A stretch of DNA of 64,000 nt from Legionella wadsworthii DSM 21896 = ATCC 33877. Its GTDB lineage: Bacteria; Pseudomonadota; Gammaproteobacteria; Legionellales; Legionellaceae. The position numbers and the translations under genes were made by a program. Every line of letters starts with the position of its first letter. Positions within the stretch are counted from its first letter, which is position 1. Location: positions 62,001 to 126,000 of the forward strand of contig NZ_JNIA01000025.1 of assembly GCF_000701265.1 (NCBI RefSeq), written 5' to 3'. Of the stretch, positions 54,826-64,000 are shown piece by piece. A model generated the notes under the pieces. The model was not told the DNA's origin, made no database searches, and saw nothing but the letters and a program-made list of their open reading frames with translations.

Positions 54826-56235
54826 TTATTCGTTGAGTATCCTATAGTCTTTGGATTTGATTTTTGATACGGGTTGGCCAATGTCTCTAATTTTTATGCC
54901 AGAGAGTAAATTTTTTTCGATTTTTTCTAAAGAGATACCTGTAGTCTCAGGAACGAATAGATAAATAAAGGTAAATGCCAACACACATAAAGAACCGAAT
55001 AGGCCAAAAGTGCTGGTAACACCTAAATTTTGGTACAGAGACAAAAAAGAGAGGGAGACGACAAAATTTGCTGCCCATTGCACTACGGTGGCAATACTCA
55101 TGGCCAGACCGCGAACGGGTAAAGGATAAATTTCAGAAATTAAAACCCAAAACAAGGAACCAAGGCTAATACAATAACCCATCACATAAGTCGATAAAGA
55201 ACATAAAATCCAGAATTTCTGCCCAAAAAAATCCAGTCTAAATATTATCCCACTGACAAAAAGACTCAAGGCCGCAATCAGGGTACCGCTTAATAGCAAA
55301 AACCGTCGGCCTAATTTATCGATGCAAAATACAGTGACTATCGTAAATAGGAAATTGATTACCCCCATCCAAAAAGTAGCCAAAATTGCGTTCGAGATTG
55401 GGTAAAAACCCGCTGATTCAAAAATAACAGGTCCGAAATACATGAATGCGTTAATTCCTGTTAACTGTTGAAATATTCCCAAAAGAATACCTACTGCCAG
55501 CACCAAGACAATGGGGGCTTTAAACAAACCCCGATTATTTTGCGTGCGCCGGATACTTTGCTGAATTTCAGCGATTTCCTGGTGAATATTATATTCGGGC
55601 GGGCGGATACGTTTTAACAAATTTAGCGTTTTCTCCATGCCATATTGACTCATAAGCCAACGCGGTGAATGCGGTGTAAAATGGATTCCAAAAAATAAAA
55701 TGAGTGCAGGAATGCTTTCGAAACCCAACAGAAAACGCCAACTGTCAGTTGAATAATCGTGTAGGAAGTATCCGATAAGGTAAGCTATTGCCTGACCAAA
55801 AGTAATCGTTAAACCATTGAGTAATACTAAAGTACCCCTGCGATTTGGAGGCGCTATTTCTGCAATGAATAATGGTGCAATATACGATGCAATTCCAATA
55901 CAAACCCCTATAGCGAAACGGCCAATGAACAAGAGAATAAAACTATGGGTTAGGGCACAGAAAACTGTCCCTAAAAAAATACCTGCAGCAGCGATTTTTA
56001 AAAGGAAACGCCTACTGATTCGATCTGCAAAATAACCGCTCATCGGAATGCCAAATACACAACCAAGTATGCTAATACTCACTGTTTGCGACCATTGCCA
56101 TTCGGAGAGTGAGAAGTGAACCATCACCTGGTCTTTCACATCTGCAATTACGCTGGAGTCAAAACCAAATAAAAATCCACCGAATCCTGCGATTAATGCA
56201 ATAAAAAAAATAAATGAATTGAGTCCGGAATTCAT
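54826..56235 (-). CDS. MFS sugar porter (possible myo-inositol/proton symporter)
   Basis: A 469-aa transporter with 12 helices. Sugar-porter signatures: GFLFGFDSSVIADVK near the N-terminus, YFADRISRR, HSPRWLMSQ, FQQLTGINAFMYFGPVIFE and PETTGISLEKIE at the end. AAGGAAG precedes the ATG. The family includes glucose, xylose and inositol importers; inositol is likely only because the same-strand genes 275 bases downstream include ino1. Gap suggests a separate promoter. Confidence 0.87.
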   Translation of the reverse strand: MNSGLNSFIFFIALIAGFGGFLFGFDSSVIADVKDQVMVHFSLSEWQWSQTVSISILGCVFGIPMSGYFADRISRRFLLKIAAAGIFLGTVFCALTHSFILLFIGRFAIGVCIGIASYIAPLFIAEIAPPNRRGTLVLLNGLTITFGQAIAYLIGYFLHDYSTDSWRFLLGFESIPALILFFGIHFTPHSPRWLMSQYGMEKTLNLLKRIRPPEYNIHQEIAEIQQSIRRTQNNRGLFKAPIVLVLAVGILLGIFQQLTGINAFMYFGPVIFESAGFYPISNAILATFWMGVINFLFTIVTVFCIDKLGRRFLLLSGTLIAALSLFVSGIIFRLDFFGQKFWILCSLSTYVMGYCISLGSLFWVLISEIYPLPVRGLAMSIATVVQWAANFVVSLSFLSLYQNLGVTSTFGLFGSLCVLAFTFIYLFVPETTGISLEKIEKNLLSGIKIRDIGQPVSKIKSKDYRILNE

Positions 56236-56369
56236 TACTTCTTCCTTGAATGAAGTCTAAATGAAAATGTTACCATTTCCCTCTTCCTAGAAAATACAAT
56301 CAGAGGCGCTTCAATGAAATGGCTCTCTGCACGGACTCAGATTTTAAGAATTAAAGCACAGTTGTACTA

Positions 56370-56765
56370 TCATTCGAAAGATTTATTTTCGACTTGTGTT
56401 GGCAGATTTTTTTTGTCGAGAGATAATCCTTGATGGAATACCATTTGCCATCTGTCTTTATTCTTTCTCCAAATTGAAACACGGCGTGCAAATTTGGCAT
56501 TTGAAAACGGGTTTGGTCTTATTTCACTGATATAGGCTAATAAAATAATCTCTTCCGACAAGCATTTTGCTTCAAATTCTACCCCTTTTATTTCAGATGA
56601 ATTTTTTTCTGCTAACCACCGGCCAGCCTCAATTTTATCATAAACTGCACCACTACTGCTGAATTCTATAAACTCATCATCGATCAGATGGATTAAATTT
56701 TCAACAGGCTCACTCCTCGCAAGTAACCGTTTTTCAAGATGGATTATTTTATTTATGAGTTCCAT
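56370..56765 (-). CDS. DUF4440/SnoaL-like small protein
   Basis: A 131-aa protein with AGGA before the ATG. HLEKRLLARSEPVENLIHLIDDEFIEF is split by the DUF4440 pattern (helix then DDFxEF), followed by SSGAVYDK and a beta-rich half (RVSIWRKNKDRWQMVFHQG). The NTF2-like fold forms a small pocket; substrates vary. No partner gene is evident. Confidence 0.75.
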   Translation of the reverse strand: MELINKIIHLEKRLLARSEPVENLIHLIDDEFIEFSSSGAVYDKIEAGRWLAEKNSSEIKGVEFEAKCLSEEIILLAYISEIRPNPFSNAKFARRVSIWRKNKDRWQMVFHQGLSLDKKNLPTQVENKSFE

Positions 56766-56988
56766 TTAAATTTCCTTGGGTATTTTAGGGTGCCAATGGC
56801 TGTATTACGGAAATAAGCCGCAACTCCATTAGGAAAATATTGTTTTAAAGTATGATAATATATACATCAAGGAATGATTCAAAGCCCAAGTGTGAATTTT
56901 ACCTCATAAGTAAATTTCAATTTCTTTTTGAGTGGTTTGAATAATGAGTGAAAAACTTAAATTTTTGGCCCACTCCCAAGGTAAGATT

Positions 56989-57561
56989 ATGAAAAAAAAA
57001 CGACTCATAATTGGTATAACTGGAGCATCTGGAATTGTTTATGGTATCCGTTTGCTTGAGTTATTAGCCAATACAGAATATGAAACTCATTTGATTGTTT
57101 CCAAAGCCGCCCATCAAACGCGTGCCTATGAATCACAACTTTCTGCAAGTGATCTTTACCATCTTGCAGACAAATATTATCCAGTTCATGATGTAGCGGC
57201 ATGTATTTCCAGTGGGTCCTTTATTACTTCGGGCATGATTATCGCACCATGCTCCATGCGAACATTAGCGGATATTGCTTGCGGTACCACTTCTAATTTA
57301 TTAACTCGCGCAGCGGATGTTGTTTTGAAAGAACGCAGACGTTTGGTATTAATGGTTCGCGAAACGCCATTGCACCTGGGTCATATTGAAAATATGAAAC
57401 GGGCTACAGAGATAGGAGCCATTATTGCCCCCCCCGTGCCCGCTTTTTATAATAACCCGCAGACAATTGATGATCTTGTGACCCATAGTGTGGGACGAGT
57501 CCTTGATTTATTTGACATAGAAACCCATTGCATTAACCGTTGGAAAAATAAAGAAGAATAA
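56989..57561 (+). CDS. ubiX: Flavin prenyltransferase UbiX
   Basis: A 190-aa enzyme that makes prenylated FMN for UbiD-type decarboxylases. GITGASGIVYGIRLLELL is the FMN-binding loop, with SGSFITSGMIIAPCSMRTLADIACG and LLTRAADVVLKERRRLVLMVRETPL in two parts matching the family closely. The start at 56989 follows AAGGT and gives the usual length of about 190 aa; 15 open residues upstream are rejected. It precedes a hydrolase gene by 22 bases. No ubiD is in view. Confidence 0.92.
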   Translation: MKKKRLIIGITGASGIVYGIRLLELLANTEYETHLIVSKAAHQTRAYESQLSASDLYHLADKYYPVHDVAACISSGSFITSGMIIAPCSMRTLADIACGTTSNLLTRAADVVLKERRRLVLMVRETPLHLGHIENMKRATEIGAIIAPPVPAFYNNPQTIDDLVTHSVGRVLDLFDIETHCINRWKNKEE

Positions 57562-57583
57562 ACGGTTCTATAAGGAGATTAGC

Positions 57584-58621
57584 ATGCAAGGAATTCAATC
57601 ACCTGTGACAGAAGCATGCCCAAATTTACTCAATGAAGCAAATAGCGAACAGTTCATTATCGATGATTTTCAGTTAAATAATGGACAGCATATAAAAAAC
57701 CTGAAGCTTCATGTGATCACTTTGGGGAAGCCCAAATTAGATGCGCAGGGTGAAATAAAAAACGCCATTATGTTATTCCACGCAACCATCAATGATGCAA
57801 GATCATTTTTGAAACCTGCGTTTGCCTCTTTGTTTCAACCTAATGGACTTTTCGATTTAGAAAAATTTTATATTATCATTCCAGATGGAATAGGAGTAGG
57901 TCTATCCAGTAAACCATCCGATGGTTTATTAGGTACCTTTCCTGAATATGGTTATCTCGATCAAATTGCTGCTGCAAAAACCGTTCTTAATCTGCTTCAA
58001 GTAAATCATCTTAAATTGGTTTTGGGCACCTCCATGGGTGGGATGTTGACTTGGTTGTGGGGAGAAATACACCCTAACTCAGTAGATGCACTCATTCCCA
58101 TTGTCGCAATGCCATTACCGATATGCGGATTAAATTTTATTTGGCGTGAAATTATTTTGAATGCGATTCGGCATGACCCCTTATGGAGTAATGGTAATTA
58201 TTCTAATGATGCCAAACCTTATGTATGGCGAAATACGGTGGGACCTTTAAAAGCAATCATGTTAGAAACAGCAGCAATGGTGCAGGGAAAAGAAAAAAAC
58301 AGAAAATCTTCTTTAGAAAAATATGATGAATTGGTGTCATCTATGGAACATGAGGATCCCTGTGATTTGTACTATATCTTTCAAAGCGCCTACGATTATG
58401 ACCCTGTTCCTAAATTAGAGGACATCCAAGCTGAAGTATTTGCAATTAACTTTGCTGATGATTTAATTAATCCCCCAGACATGATTCAATTGCCTCAAAA
58501 AAAGAACATGAATCATATTGTACTTCCAGGGGGATATGGCCATTTAGGATTGGAACATCCGGAACTTTGGATAGATTCAGTCAAACAATTTTTAGAATCA
58601 TTACCTGATTGGCCTGTATAG
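57584..58621 (+). CDS. MetX-like alpha/beta-hydrolase
   Basis: A 345-aa enzyme with TAAGGAG before the ATG. The nucleophile elbow GTSMGGM has Ser150, and GYGHLGLEHPELW at the end supplies His. IIIPDGIGVGLSSKPSDG and LIPIVAMPLPICGLNF recall homoserine O-acetyltransferase (MetX). Without the neighbouring met genes, an esterase or acyltransferase of unknown substrate is as likely. Co-transcribed with ubiX by spacing. Confidence 0.8.
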   Translation: MQGIQSPVTEACPNLLNEANSEQFIIDDFQLNNGQHIKNLKLHVITLGKPKLDAQGEIKNAIMLFHATINDARSFLKPAFASLFQPNGLFDLEKFYIIIPDGIGVGLSSKPSDGLLGTFPEYGYLDQIAAAKTVLNLLQVNHLKLVLGTSMGGMLTWLWGEIHPNSVDALIPIVAMPLPICGLNFIWREIILNAIRHDPLWSNGNYSNDAKPYVWRNTVGPLKAIMLETAAMVQGKEKNRKSSLEKYDELVSSMEHEDPCDLYYIFQSAYDYDPVPKLEDIQAEVFAINFADDLINPPDMIQLPQKKNMNHIVLPGGYGHLGLEHPELWIDSVKQFLESLPDWPV

Positions 58622-58656
58622 AATTCCATGCTTATATTCAACCTCTTTATTTTAAA

Positions 58657-60651
58657 TTAAGTCTGTAGAAGCCTAGCTATATTGGTAGCAATCAAATAAG
58701 CAGTTGCCATAGGTGTGCCATCCATAGCTACAGGTACAATGGAGTCATCGGCAACAATAAGATTTTGTACCCCATAAACATGACCTGTGCTATCCACTAC
58801 ACCTCCTTGATTCAAAGGTGCCATGCGGCAATGGCTTTGGAAACACATATTCGATGCCACTTCCTCTTGAAGAAAATCAGTCAAGCGGTGCGTATCATTC
58901 AATATGGATGGGTCGGGGTAAACCATTTGGTAAGAAGGATCGATAGATTGCAACTGCACATTAATATTTTTGATGTAATTTTGAAATGCGCTGACATAAA
59001 GATTGAGATCAGCCGCATTTCGAAATTCCCCTAAATCCACATTAGGTTCTGCAAATGGATTGTTACTCTTAATGCGAATCGAACCACGGCTTTGCGGTTG
59101 CACCATATCGAAAAAGACAATCGAGATACCTGGTATTGGATTAATTGTCGCGAAACGAAGTGAACGCACTGCAGGGTTTCCATTGGGTGCAGGTAACCAG
59201 GCAATTTGTGAAAATAAGCCATTTTGTACATTCAATTCAGCGCCAATATACTTGATGAGTTCCCGGCCAACAGGTGTATTTGCTGCAGCGTTGATAATAT
59301 TCCCCAGCATGGTTAGGGGAATGCCAGCTGGCGTATCGTTCGGATTTGAAGTGTAAATGAGAATAACATGGGGTTGATCAGCCAAGCCTCTGCCTACATA
59401 AGGATTATTATAAACAACCGGAATATTCAGGGTTTGCAATAAGGAAGCCGGACCTATCCCAGAGCGCATTAAAAAAGAGCTGCTTTTAATCCCGGCACTC
59501 ACAATGACCCCTTTATTGGCATAAGCTTTTTTGATGACGCCATTCTGAGAATAGATCACCCCAACAGCCTTGTTACCCTGCCAAATAACGCGATCTGCAG
59601 TTGCATTAAATAAAATTTCTAGCTTGCGTCCATTGACCCCATGGCCCTTTTTATCCATGACATCAGGATTCAAAAAGGTATTTGAACTACTGGCGCGTAG
59701 TGCACCATTTAAACCTTTTTGAGTGAATTGAACTTTAGCAGAAGCCCCAATAGGCGTATTGGGGTTATTGTAATCTAAAACATAATTCACACCGGTTGCC
59801 TGGACAATTGCTTTCGTGAATTTTGTAGAAACCGGAGTTGGATTGGTTTCCTGACGAATAGGGAGCGGGCCATTATAGCCATGTACCGCAGGATTGGTAG
59901 TTTGCCCGTGGTAATTTTCCAATTCATTATATATCTTCTGAATTACTGCTGGAGACCAGTTTGGGCCTGCAATTGCACCCCACTGTGAAAAAATCTGGTT
60001 TGTGCCTCGGCACCACACGCCTGCATTAATTGATGAAGCACCGCCTAATGGCAATGCGTACACCCAATTCAAAAGCCGATTATCAATAAATAATTGGTGT
60101 ATGGTTTCACTCAGCGCATAGAGTGGAGGCCCTATTAAGCCCAGTGGTACAGTGATGATGCTGTTTTTTGAAAGAGCAATCAGAGGATCATCATCCAAAT
60201 TGGGTCCATTATGCAATGCAATCACTGAAGTTTTAAAATCATCAGTTAATTTTTTTGCCAATACGGCACCCGCAGTTCCTGCACCTATGATAATGTAATC
60301 CGGTGCATTGATTTGAATCATTGCAGGTAAAGTATGACTTACTGAGAACATACAAAATCCATTGCTTAAGGGAGCGCAACCTTGTCCCACATTGGCAATA
60401 GAGTAAAATGGTGTATTGACTCTAATACCTGCATAAGGATAAGTATGGTTTGCTTTAGTGAGAATACTGAGATTAACAGCAGAAACATCATAGTTTTGAC
60501 AACTGATAGTTCCCTTGGCATTCAAACATAAGGTGATGTTAACCTCGGCAGGTGCACCACTACTGGTAATTGAAAAAAAATTACCTGCTGCAGCCCAAAT
60601 ATTTTGAAAAATGAAAAATAAAAAAAAGACACTCCCTATCCTGATGCTCAT
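58657..60651 (-). CDS. Secreted GMC oxidoreductase with an extra N-terminal domain
   Basis: A 664-aa flavoenzyme. A signal peptide ends near IWAAAG. Residues 20-125 form a separate cysteine-containing beta domain (NAKGTISCQNYDVS, GCAPLSNGFCMFSVS) of a type I associate with secreted Legionella proteins. From about 125 the GMC part begins: YIIIGAGTAGAVLAKKL (FAD), LPLGGASSINAGVWCRG and the C-terminal active-site region SHCRMAPLNQGGVVDSTG, VADDSIVPVAMDGTPMATAY. These enzymes oxidise alcohols, sugars or sterols. The second active-site His/Asn is not evident in the last motif (DGTPMAT), so activity is uncertain. The ribosome binding site is weak. Confidence 0.83.
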   Translation of the reverse strand: MSIRIGSVFFLFFIFQNIWAAAGNFFSITSSGAPAEVNITLCLNAKGTISCQNYDVSAVNLSILTKANHTYPYAGIRVNTPFYSIANVGQGCAPLSNGFCMFSVSHTLPAMIQINAPDYIIIGAGTAGAVLAKKLTDDFKTSVIALHNGPNLDDDPLIALSKNSIITVPLGLIGPPLYALSETIHQLFIDNRLLNWVYALPLGGASSINAGVWCRGTNQIFSQWGAIAGPNWSPAVIQKIYNELENYHGQTTNPAVHGYNGPLPIRQETNPTPVSTKFTKAIVQATGVNYVLDYNNPNTPIGASAKVQFTQKGLNGALRASSSNTFLNPDVMDKKGHGVNGRKLEILFNATADRVIWQGNKAVGVIYSQNGVIKKAYANKGVIVSAGIKSSSFLMRSGIGPASLLQTLNIPVVYNNPYVGRGLADQPHVILIYTSNPNDTPAGIPLTMLGNIINAAANTPVGRELIKYIGAELNVQNGLFSQIAWLPAPNGNPAVRSLRFATINPIPGISIVFFDMVQPQSRGSIRIKSNNPFAEPNVDLGEFRNAADLNLYVSAFQNYIKNINVQLQSIDPSYQMVYPDPSILNDTHRLTDFLQEEVASNMCFQSHCRMAPLNQGGVVDSTGHVYGVQNLIVADDSIVPVAMDGTPMATAYLIATNIARLLQT

Positions 60652-60792
60652 ATCTGGCTCATTGTATATTTAGTCCCTCTCAACATTGTGATATAAACGT
60701 AATTAATGAGCAATAAATAATAAAAGAAAACCTGCAGGATGATCGCAACACTCCTGTCAACGAAAAAGACGATAAATATCCAGGAACCCAAA

Positions 60793-60936
60793 ATGGCAAT
60801 GAAAGGATTCAAAAAAATTCTATTTATTTTTTGTTGTGCCGCAGTATTTCTCATTTCTTGTAAAAGCATGTCTCAATCTGATGAGAATGTAAGTACTGGT
60901 GAAGAGTATGGTTTAAGTGAGCCAGATTGGCGATAG
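60793..60936 (+). CDS. Very small lipoprotein
   Basis: A 47-aa protein. CCAGGA precedes the ATG by eight bases. The N-terminus MKGFKKILFIFCCAAVFLIS ends in a lipobox (LISC), so about 24 residues remain after processing, acidic and polar (SQSDENVSTGEEYGLS), ending in PDWR. It is divergent from the GMC gene. Too short to assign a family. Confidence 0.6.
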   Translation: MAMKGFKKILFIFCCAAVFLISCKSMSQSDENVSTGEEYGLSEPDWR

Positions 60937-61318
60937 AAGAAAACTTCAACCACACAACCGAAACCTTTCTATTGGGGTTTTAAATTTCGATTCATCTCAG
61001 GATAAATGTTTACGCCGATTGAACCTAAATCAAACAAAAATAAAAATTTTCTAATAAATACAATAATTTACTCTGCAAACCTCCGAATGGGCTTTTTAAC
61101 CTGAATACGCTCAGAACTATTTATCCTTAGAGGAAGCCTCATTCCTAATTAGGAAAAACTCAATTTTTTCAATATCCTAGAGTGATTTTTTTTGATTGGG
61201 CCACCAATAAAAACTGCACAATTTTAAATCATTAAATTAAATATCTTCTATAATAAAAGAAAGATAATGAAGCATCCTTCACTTAAGCTTTACGCTGTAA
61301 AATAATGGAAAGGGCTAA
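60937..61318. other. Intergenic, no gene seen
   Basis: About 380 AT-rich bases between the small lipoprotein gene and the kinase gene, both on the plus strand. No ORF with a ribosome binding site and no clear terminator was seen. The kinase promoter is expected near 61250. Confidence 0.4.
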
Positions 61319-64000
61319 ATGATTTCTATATCCGGATATGCATTAAGAGAAAAAATGCGGCATAACCATAATATCGATACTTATTATGCCTTGCGTTTAA
61401 AAGACAAGCGGCGAGTTCTACTTAAAACGCCCAATAAATTCCATTCGAGCTCTGAAAATTTAGCCATCTTACAGCATGAATTTCATCTGCTAAATACCAT
61501 TGAAACACCGACCATTATTAAAGCCTATGATTTTTTACAAAATACTTATGCACCGGTTTTAATCCTTGAAGATGTCAAGGGACAATTACTCACCTCTTAC
61601 CTTTTAATACACCAGCTGAATCTAGATGATTTTTTTAATTTGTCATTGCAACTTGTTGATATTGTTGGTGAATTGCACCAACGGCAGATCATTCACAAAG
61701 AAATTAATCCCTCAAATATTGTAGTTGATCCCGATAATATGATTCTTAAGCTCGTAGACTTAAGCGCGTCAACAAAACTTGCTGAAGAGACATTTGACTA
61801 TCTTAAATTAGGCGAGTTCGAAGAAGGGTTAGCCTATATTTCACCGGAACAAACTGGAAGAATTAACCGCCCGATTGATTATCGTACGGATTTTTATTCA
61901 CTAGGGGTTACTTTTTATGAAATGTTAGCCAATCAATTGCCCTTTCAAACGGTCGATGCGCTTGAATTAGTACACTGCCACATCGCGAAAAAACCGCCTA
62001 CAGTGCTCCAGGCAAGGCCGGATACTCCTAAAATGCTTGCAGCAATCATTAATAAATTACTAGGTAAAATGCCTGAGGAACGGTATTCAAGCATTATCGG
62101 ATTAAAATATGATCTTCAAGAATGCTACCGGCAGTGGCAACTCAATGGATCAATTAATGAATTTGCCTTAGGCACCCGAGACATTCACGACCACCTTAGC
62201 ATCTCTCGAAATTTATATGGTCGGGAAAAGCAAGTAAGCCAACTTCTGAAGATATTTCATCGCGTGAGCCAAGGGGCTAAAGAGATAGCCTTTGTTACCG
62301 GGTATTCTGGAATAGGCAAAACCTCCCTGGTTAAAGAGGTTCATAGACCCGTGATACAGCACAAGGGTTATTATATTCAAGGGAAATTTGATTTGGTCCA
62401 ACGTAGCATTCCTTATAGCGCCATTGTCACTGCGTTTAAGAATTTGGTGAAACAAGTCCTTTCTGAAAGTGAAGAAAGATTAGAAAAGATTAAAAAACTT
62501 CTTATGTACTCATTAGGTAATGTAGGACAGGTGGTTATCGATGTCATTCCCGAAGTGGAATTAATCATAGGGAAACAACCTCCAGTACGTCCTTTAAGTC
62601 CTTCTGAGGCGCAAATCCGTTTTAATTTAGTATTTCAAAATTTTGTTCGGGTATTTGCGCAAGCGGAGCATCCATTAGTGATATTTTTAGACGATCTCCA
62701 ATGGGCTGATAATGCATCTTTGAGTTTTATTGAGAATTTACTTCAGGATCGTGAAACAAATTATTTACTAATTATTGGCGCTTATCGAGACAACGAAATT
62801 GTCGAAAATCATCCACTCCAACTGAGCATCTACAACTTATATAAAAATAAATCCAACATCAATACCCTGACTTTAAAGCCCCTTCGGTTGAATAATATTC
62901 AAGAGTTGTTATACGACACCTTATCTGGTTCACAGAGAAAAATTCAAACGTTGGCTCAGTGTATTTATGACAAAACACAAGGAAACCCATTTTTTATTAA
63001 TGTATTTCTTAAAATTATTCATGAACAAAAAATACTCTCTTTTTCATATGAACGGGGTGCCTGGGTCTGGGATTTAGATAAAATTCAACAGCAAAGTGTT
63101 ACGGATAATGTCATTGATTTATTAACCAATAGAATTCATTTACTTCCTCCCATCACTCAGGATATTTTAAAACTTGCCTCATGTTTTGGCCATGAATTTG
63201 ATTTTAATACTCTGCAAATAATTAGTGGTGCATCGACCAGTCAAATCGCTGAGCAATTATGGCAAGCAATTAAAGCAAACCTGATATACCCGCTTGAAGA
63301 AAGCTATAAAACCTTAGGCCTAATGGGATTAAAAGAAGACGTTACTGCCCTTGATACGAGTTCTCTCCATTATGGCTTTTCTCATGATCGCATTTTGCAG
63401 GCATCTTATGAACTTATTTCCATACAAGACAGGCCCAGCATTCATTTAAAAATAGGCCGATTGCTATTAAAGAATAAACCGCTAGCAGAACATGATGATC
63501 GTTTATTTGACATACTCAAACATTTTAATCTAAGTATTCCTTTAATTCATGATCCCAAGGAAAAACTCCAATTAGCCCAATACAATTTATGGGCAGGACA
63601 AAAAGCAAAATTGGCTTCTGCGTATTACTCAGCAAATGAATATTTAACAGCAGGTATTGAATTGATAAAACCCGATAATTGGGAAAAAAATTATAATTTA
63701 ACTTTTAATATTTATAAAGAATTAGCGGTATGTAGATACCTCATTAGTGATTTTAAAGCTGCAGATAAATATTTTTCCGAGTTATTACGCAATGCAATGG
63801 ATCCACTGGATAAAATTGAAATTAATCGATTAAAAATTGAGATGTTATCTACCTTAGGGAAACATACCGATGCCTTGGAAATAGGCTTAGATACATTACG
63901 AACTTTTGGCATTAAATTGCCTAAAAAACCCAATATGGTTCATGTAATCATGGCCATATATAAAGTGAAATTGCAAATTAAACATACTCCCATTGAATCG
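61319..64000 (+). CDS. Serine/threonine kinase-AAA ATPase signalling protein (5' part, runs off window)
   Basis: The first 894 codons, open to the window edge. AAAGGG precedes the ATG. Residues 1-275 are a protein kinase fold: Lys36 in RRVLLKT, HKEINPSN at 126-133 (where HxDxxxxN is usual), VDLSAST for the DFG loop and LAYISPEQTGRINRPIDYRTDFYSLG split over the activation region. Residues 300-700 are an AAA/NACHT-like ATPase: Walker A GYSGIGKTSLV at about 328 and Walker B LVIFLDDLQWAD. Helical repeats follow. This is the trifunctional STK/ATPase/sensor-histidine-kinase architecture; the GAF and histidine kinase parts would lie beyond 64000. Confidence 0.85.
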   Translation, partial: MISISGYALREKMRHNHNIDTYYALRLKDKRRVLLKTPNKFHSSSENLAILQHEFHLLNTIETPTIIKAYDFLQNTYAPVLILEDVKGQLLTSYLLIHQLNLDDFFNLSLQLVDIVGELHQRQIIHKEINPSNIVVDPDNMILKLVDLSASTKLAEETFDYLKLGEFEEGLAYISPEQTGRINRPIDYRTDFYSLGVTFYEMLANQLPFQTVDALELVHCHIAKKPPTVLQARPDTPKMLAAIINKLLGKMPEERYSSIIGLKYDLQECYRQWQLNGSINEFALGTRDIHDHLSISRNLYGREKQVSQLLKIFHRVSQGAKEIAFVTGYSGIGKTSLVKEVHRPVIQHKGYYIQGKFDLVQRSIPYSAIVTAFKNLVKQVLSESEERLEKIKKLLMYSLGNVGQVVIDVIPEVELIIGKQPPVRPLSPSEAQIRFNLVFQNFVRVFAQAEHPLVIFLDDLQWADNASLSFIENLLQDRETNYLLIIGAYRDNEIVENHPLQLSIYNLYKNKSNINTLTLKPLRLNNIQELLYDTLSGSQRKIQTLAQCIYDKTQGNPFFINVFLKIIHEQKILSFSYERGAWVWDLDKIQQQSVTDNVIDLLTNRIHLLPPITQDILKLASCFGHEFDFNTLQIISGASTSQIAEQLWQAIKANLIYPLEESYKTLGLMGLKEDVTALDTSSLHYGFSHDRILQASYELISIQDRPSIHLKIGRLLLKNKPLAEHDDRLFDILKHFNLSIPLIHDPKEKLQLAQYNLWAGQKAKLASAYYSANEYLTAGIELIKPDNWEKNYNLTFNIYKELAVCRYLISDFKAADKYFSELLRNAMDPLDKIEINRLKIEMLSTLGKHTDALEIGLDTLRTFGIKLPKKPNMVHVIMAIYKVKLQIKHTPIES

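Noticed and set aside
60648-60869. 73-codon hydrophobic minus-strand ORF overlapping the small lipoprotein gene
   Set aside because: The opposite strand holds a lipoprotein with a good ribosome binding site and lipobox; the hydrophobic frame looks like its shadow.
1-64000. CRISPR arrays, tRNA/rRNA genes, transposases or integrases
   Set aside because: No regularly spaced direct repeats, RNA-gene signatures or transposase/integrase motifs were recognised by eye.

Overview
The window looks like chromosomal DNA of Legionella or a close relative. It is AT-rich, with tightly packed genes and strong AAGGAGG-type ribosome binding sites. It holds many secreted or effector-like proteins of unknown function, including ankyrin-repeat, coiled-coil and glutamate-rich C-terminal proteins. 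Two GGA-rich Rsm-type regulatory RNAs sit here, each behind a LetA-type box. The organism is inferred; no rRNA, tRNA, CRISPR array, insertion sequence or phage module was seen.

Layout. 1-9.3 kb (mostly minus strand): catalase-fold secreted protein, class A beta-lactamase homologue, FAD monooxygenase, NAD(P)-binding epimerase-like protein, a two-gene murein hydrolase operon (MltA-like transglycosylase and Amidase_2), a Bcr/CflA efflux pump and a secreted protein. 9.5-13.2 kb: potABCD polyamine uptake operon, each junction overlapping. 13.3-14.3 kb: TPP riboswitch, PQ-loop (SemiSWEET-size) membrane protein and thiamine pyrophosphokinase. 15-18 kb: PARG/macrodomain-like protein, an E-rich membrane protein and arylamine N-acetyltransferase. 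18.1-20.1 kb: two homologous Rsm-type sRNAs about 1.8 kb apart, flanking a hypothetical gene, a possible structured RNA and a lipoprotein. 20.3-24.7 kb: acetolactate synthase-like plus aldehyde dehydrogenase operon and a YihY/BrkB protein. 25-36 kb: ankyrin effector candidate, large secreted protein, outer-membrane barrel, secreted seven-repeat Asp-box propeller, exported amine oxidase and a 787-aa coiled-coil effector candidate. 36-43.8 kb: glutaminase, YacG, CorC/HlyC-type protein, pyruvate/indolepyruvate decarboxylase-like enzyme, secreted alpha/beta hydrolase and SDR. 44-48.8 kb: effector-like and membrane proteins, including a transglutaminase-like protein ending in a CaaX-like tail.

48.9-56.2 kb holds the most unusual metabolic block: inositol-3-phosphate synthase, a histidine phosphatase, a glycoside-hydrolase-like protein whose halves appear circularly permuted, an FrhB-family iron-sulfur protein, a polysaccharide pyruvyl transferase-like protein and an MFS sugar porter, all on the minus strand. 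It reads as a pathway that makes and uses inositol in a glycoconjugate. 56.3-64 kb: DUF4440-like protein, UbiX plus a MetX-like hydrolase, secreted GMC oxidoreductase, a tiny lipoprotein, and the first 894 codons of a kinase/AAA-ATPase signalling protein that runs off the end.

Many starts were moved downstream of the longest open frame because a clear ribosome binding site, signal peptide or family N-terminus supports the inner codon; each entry says so. Functions come from motifs read by eye, with no database search.
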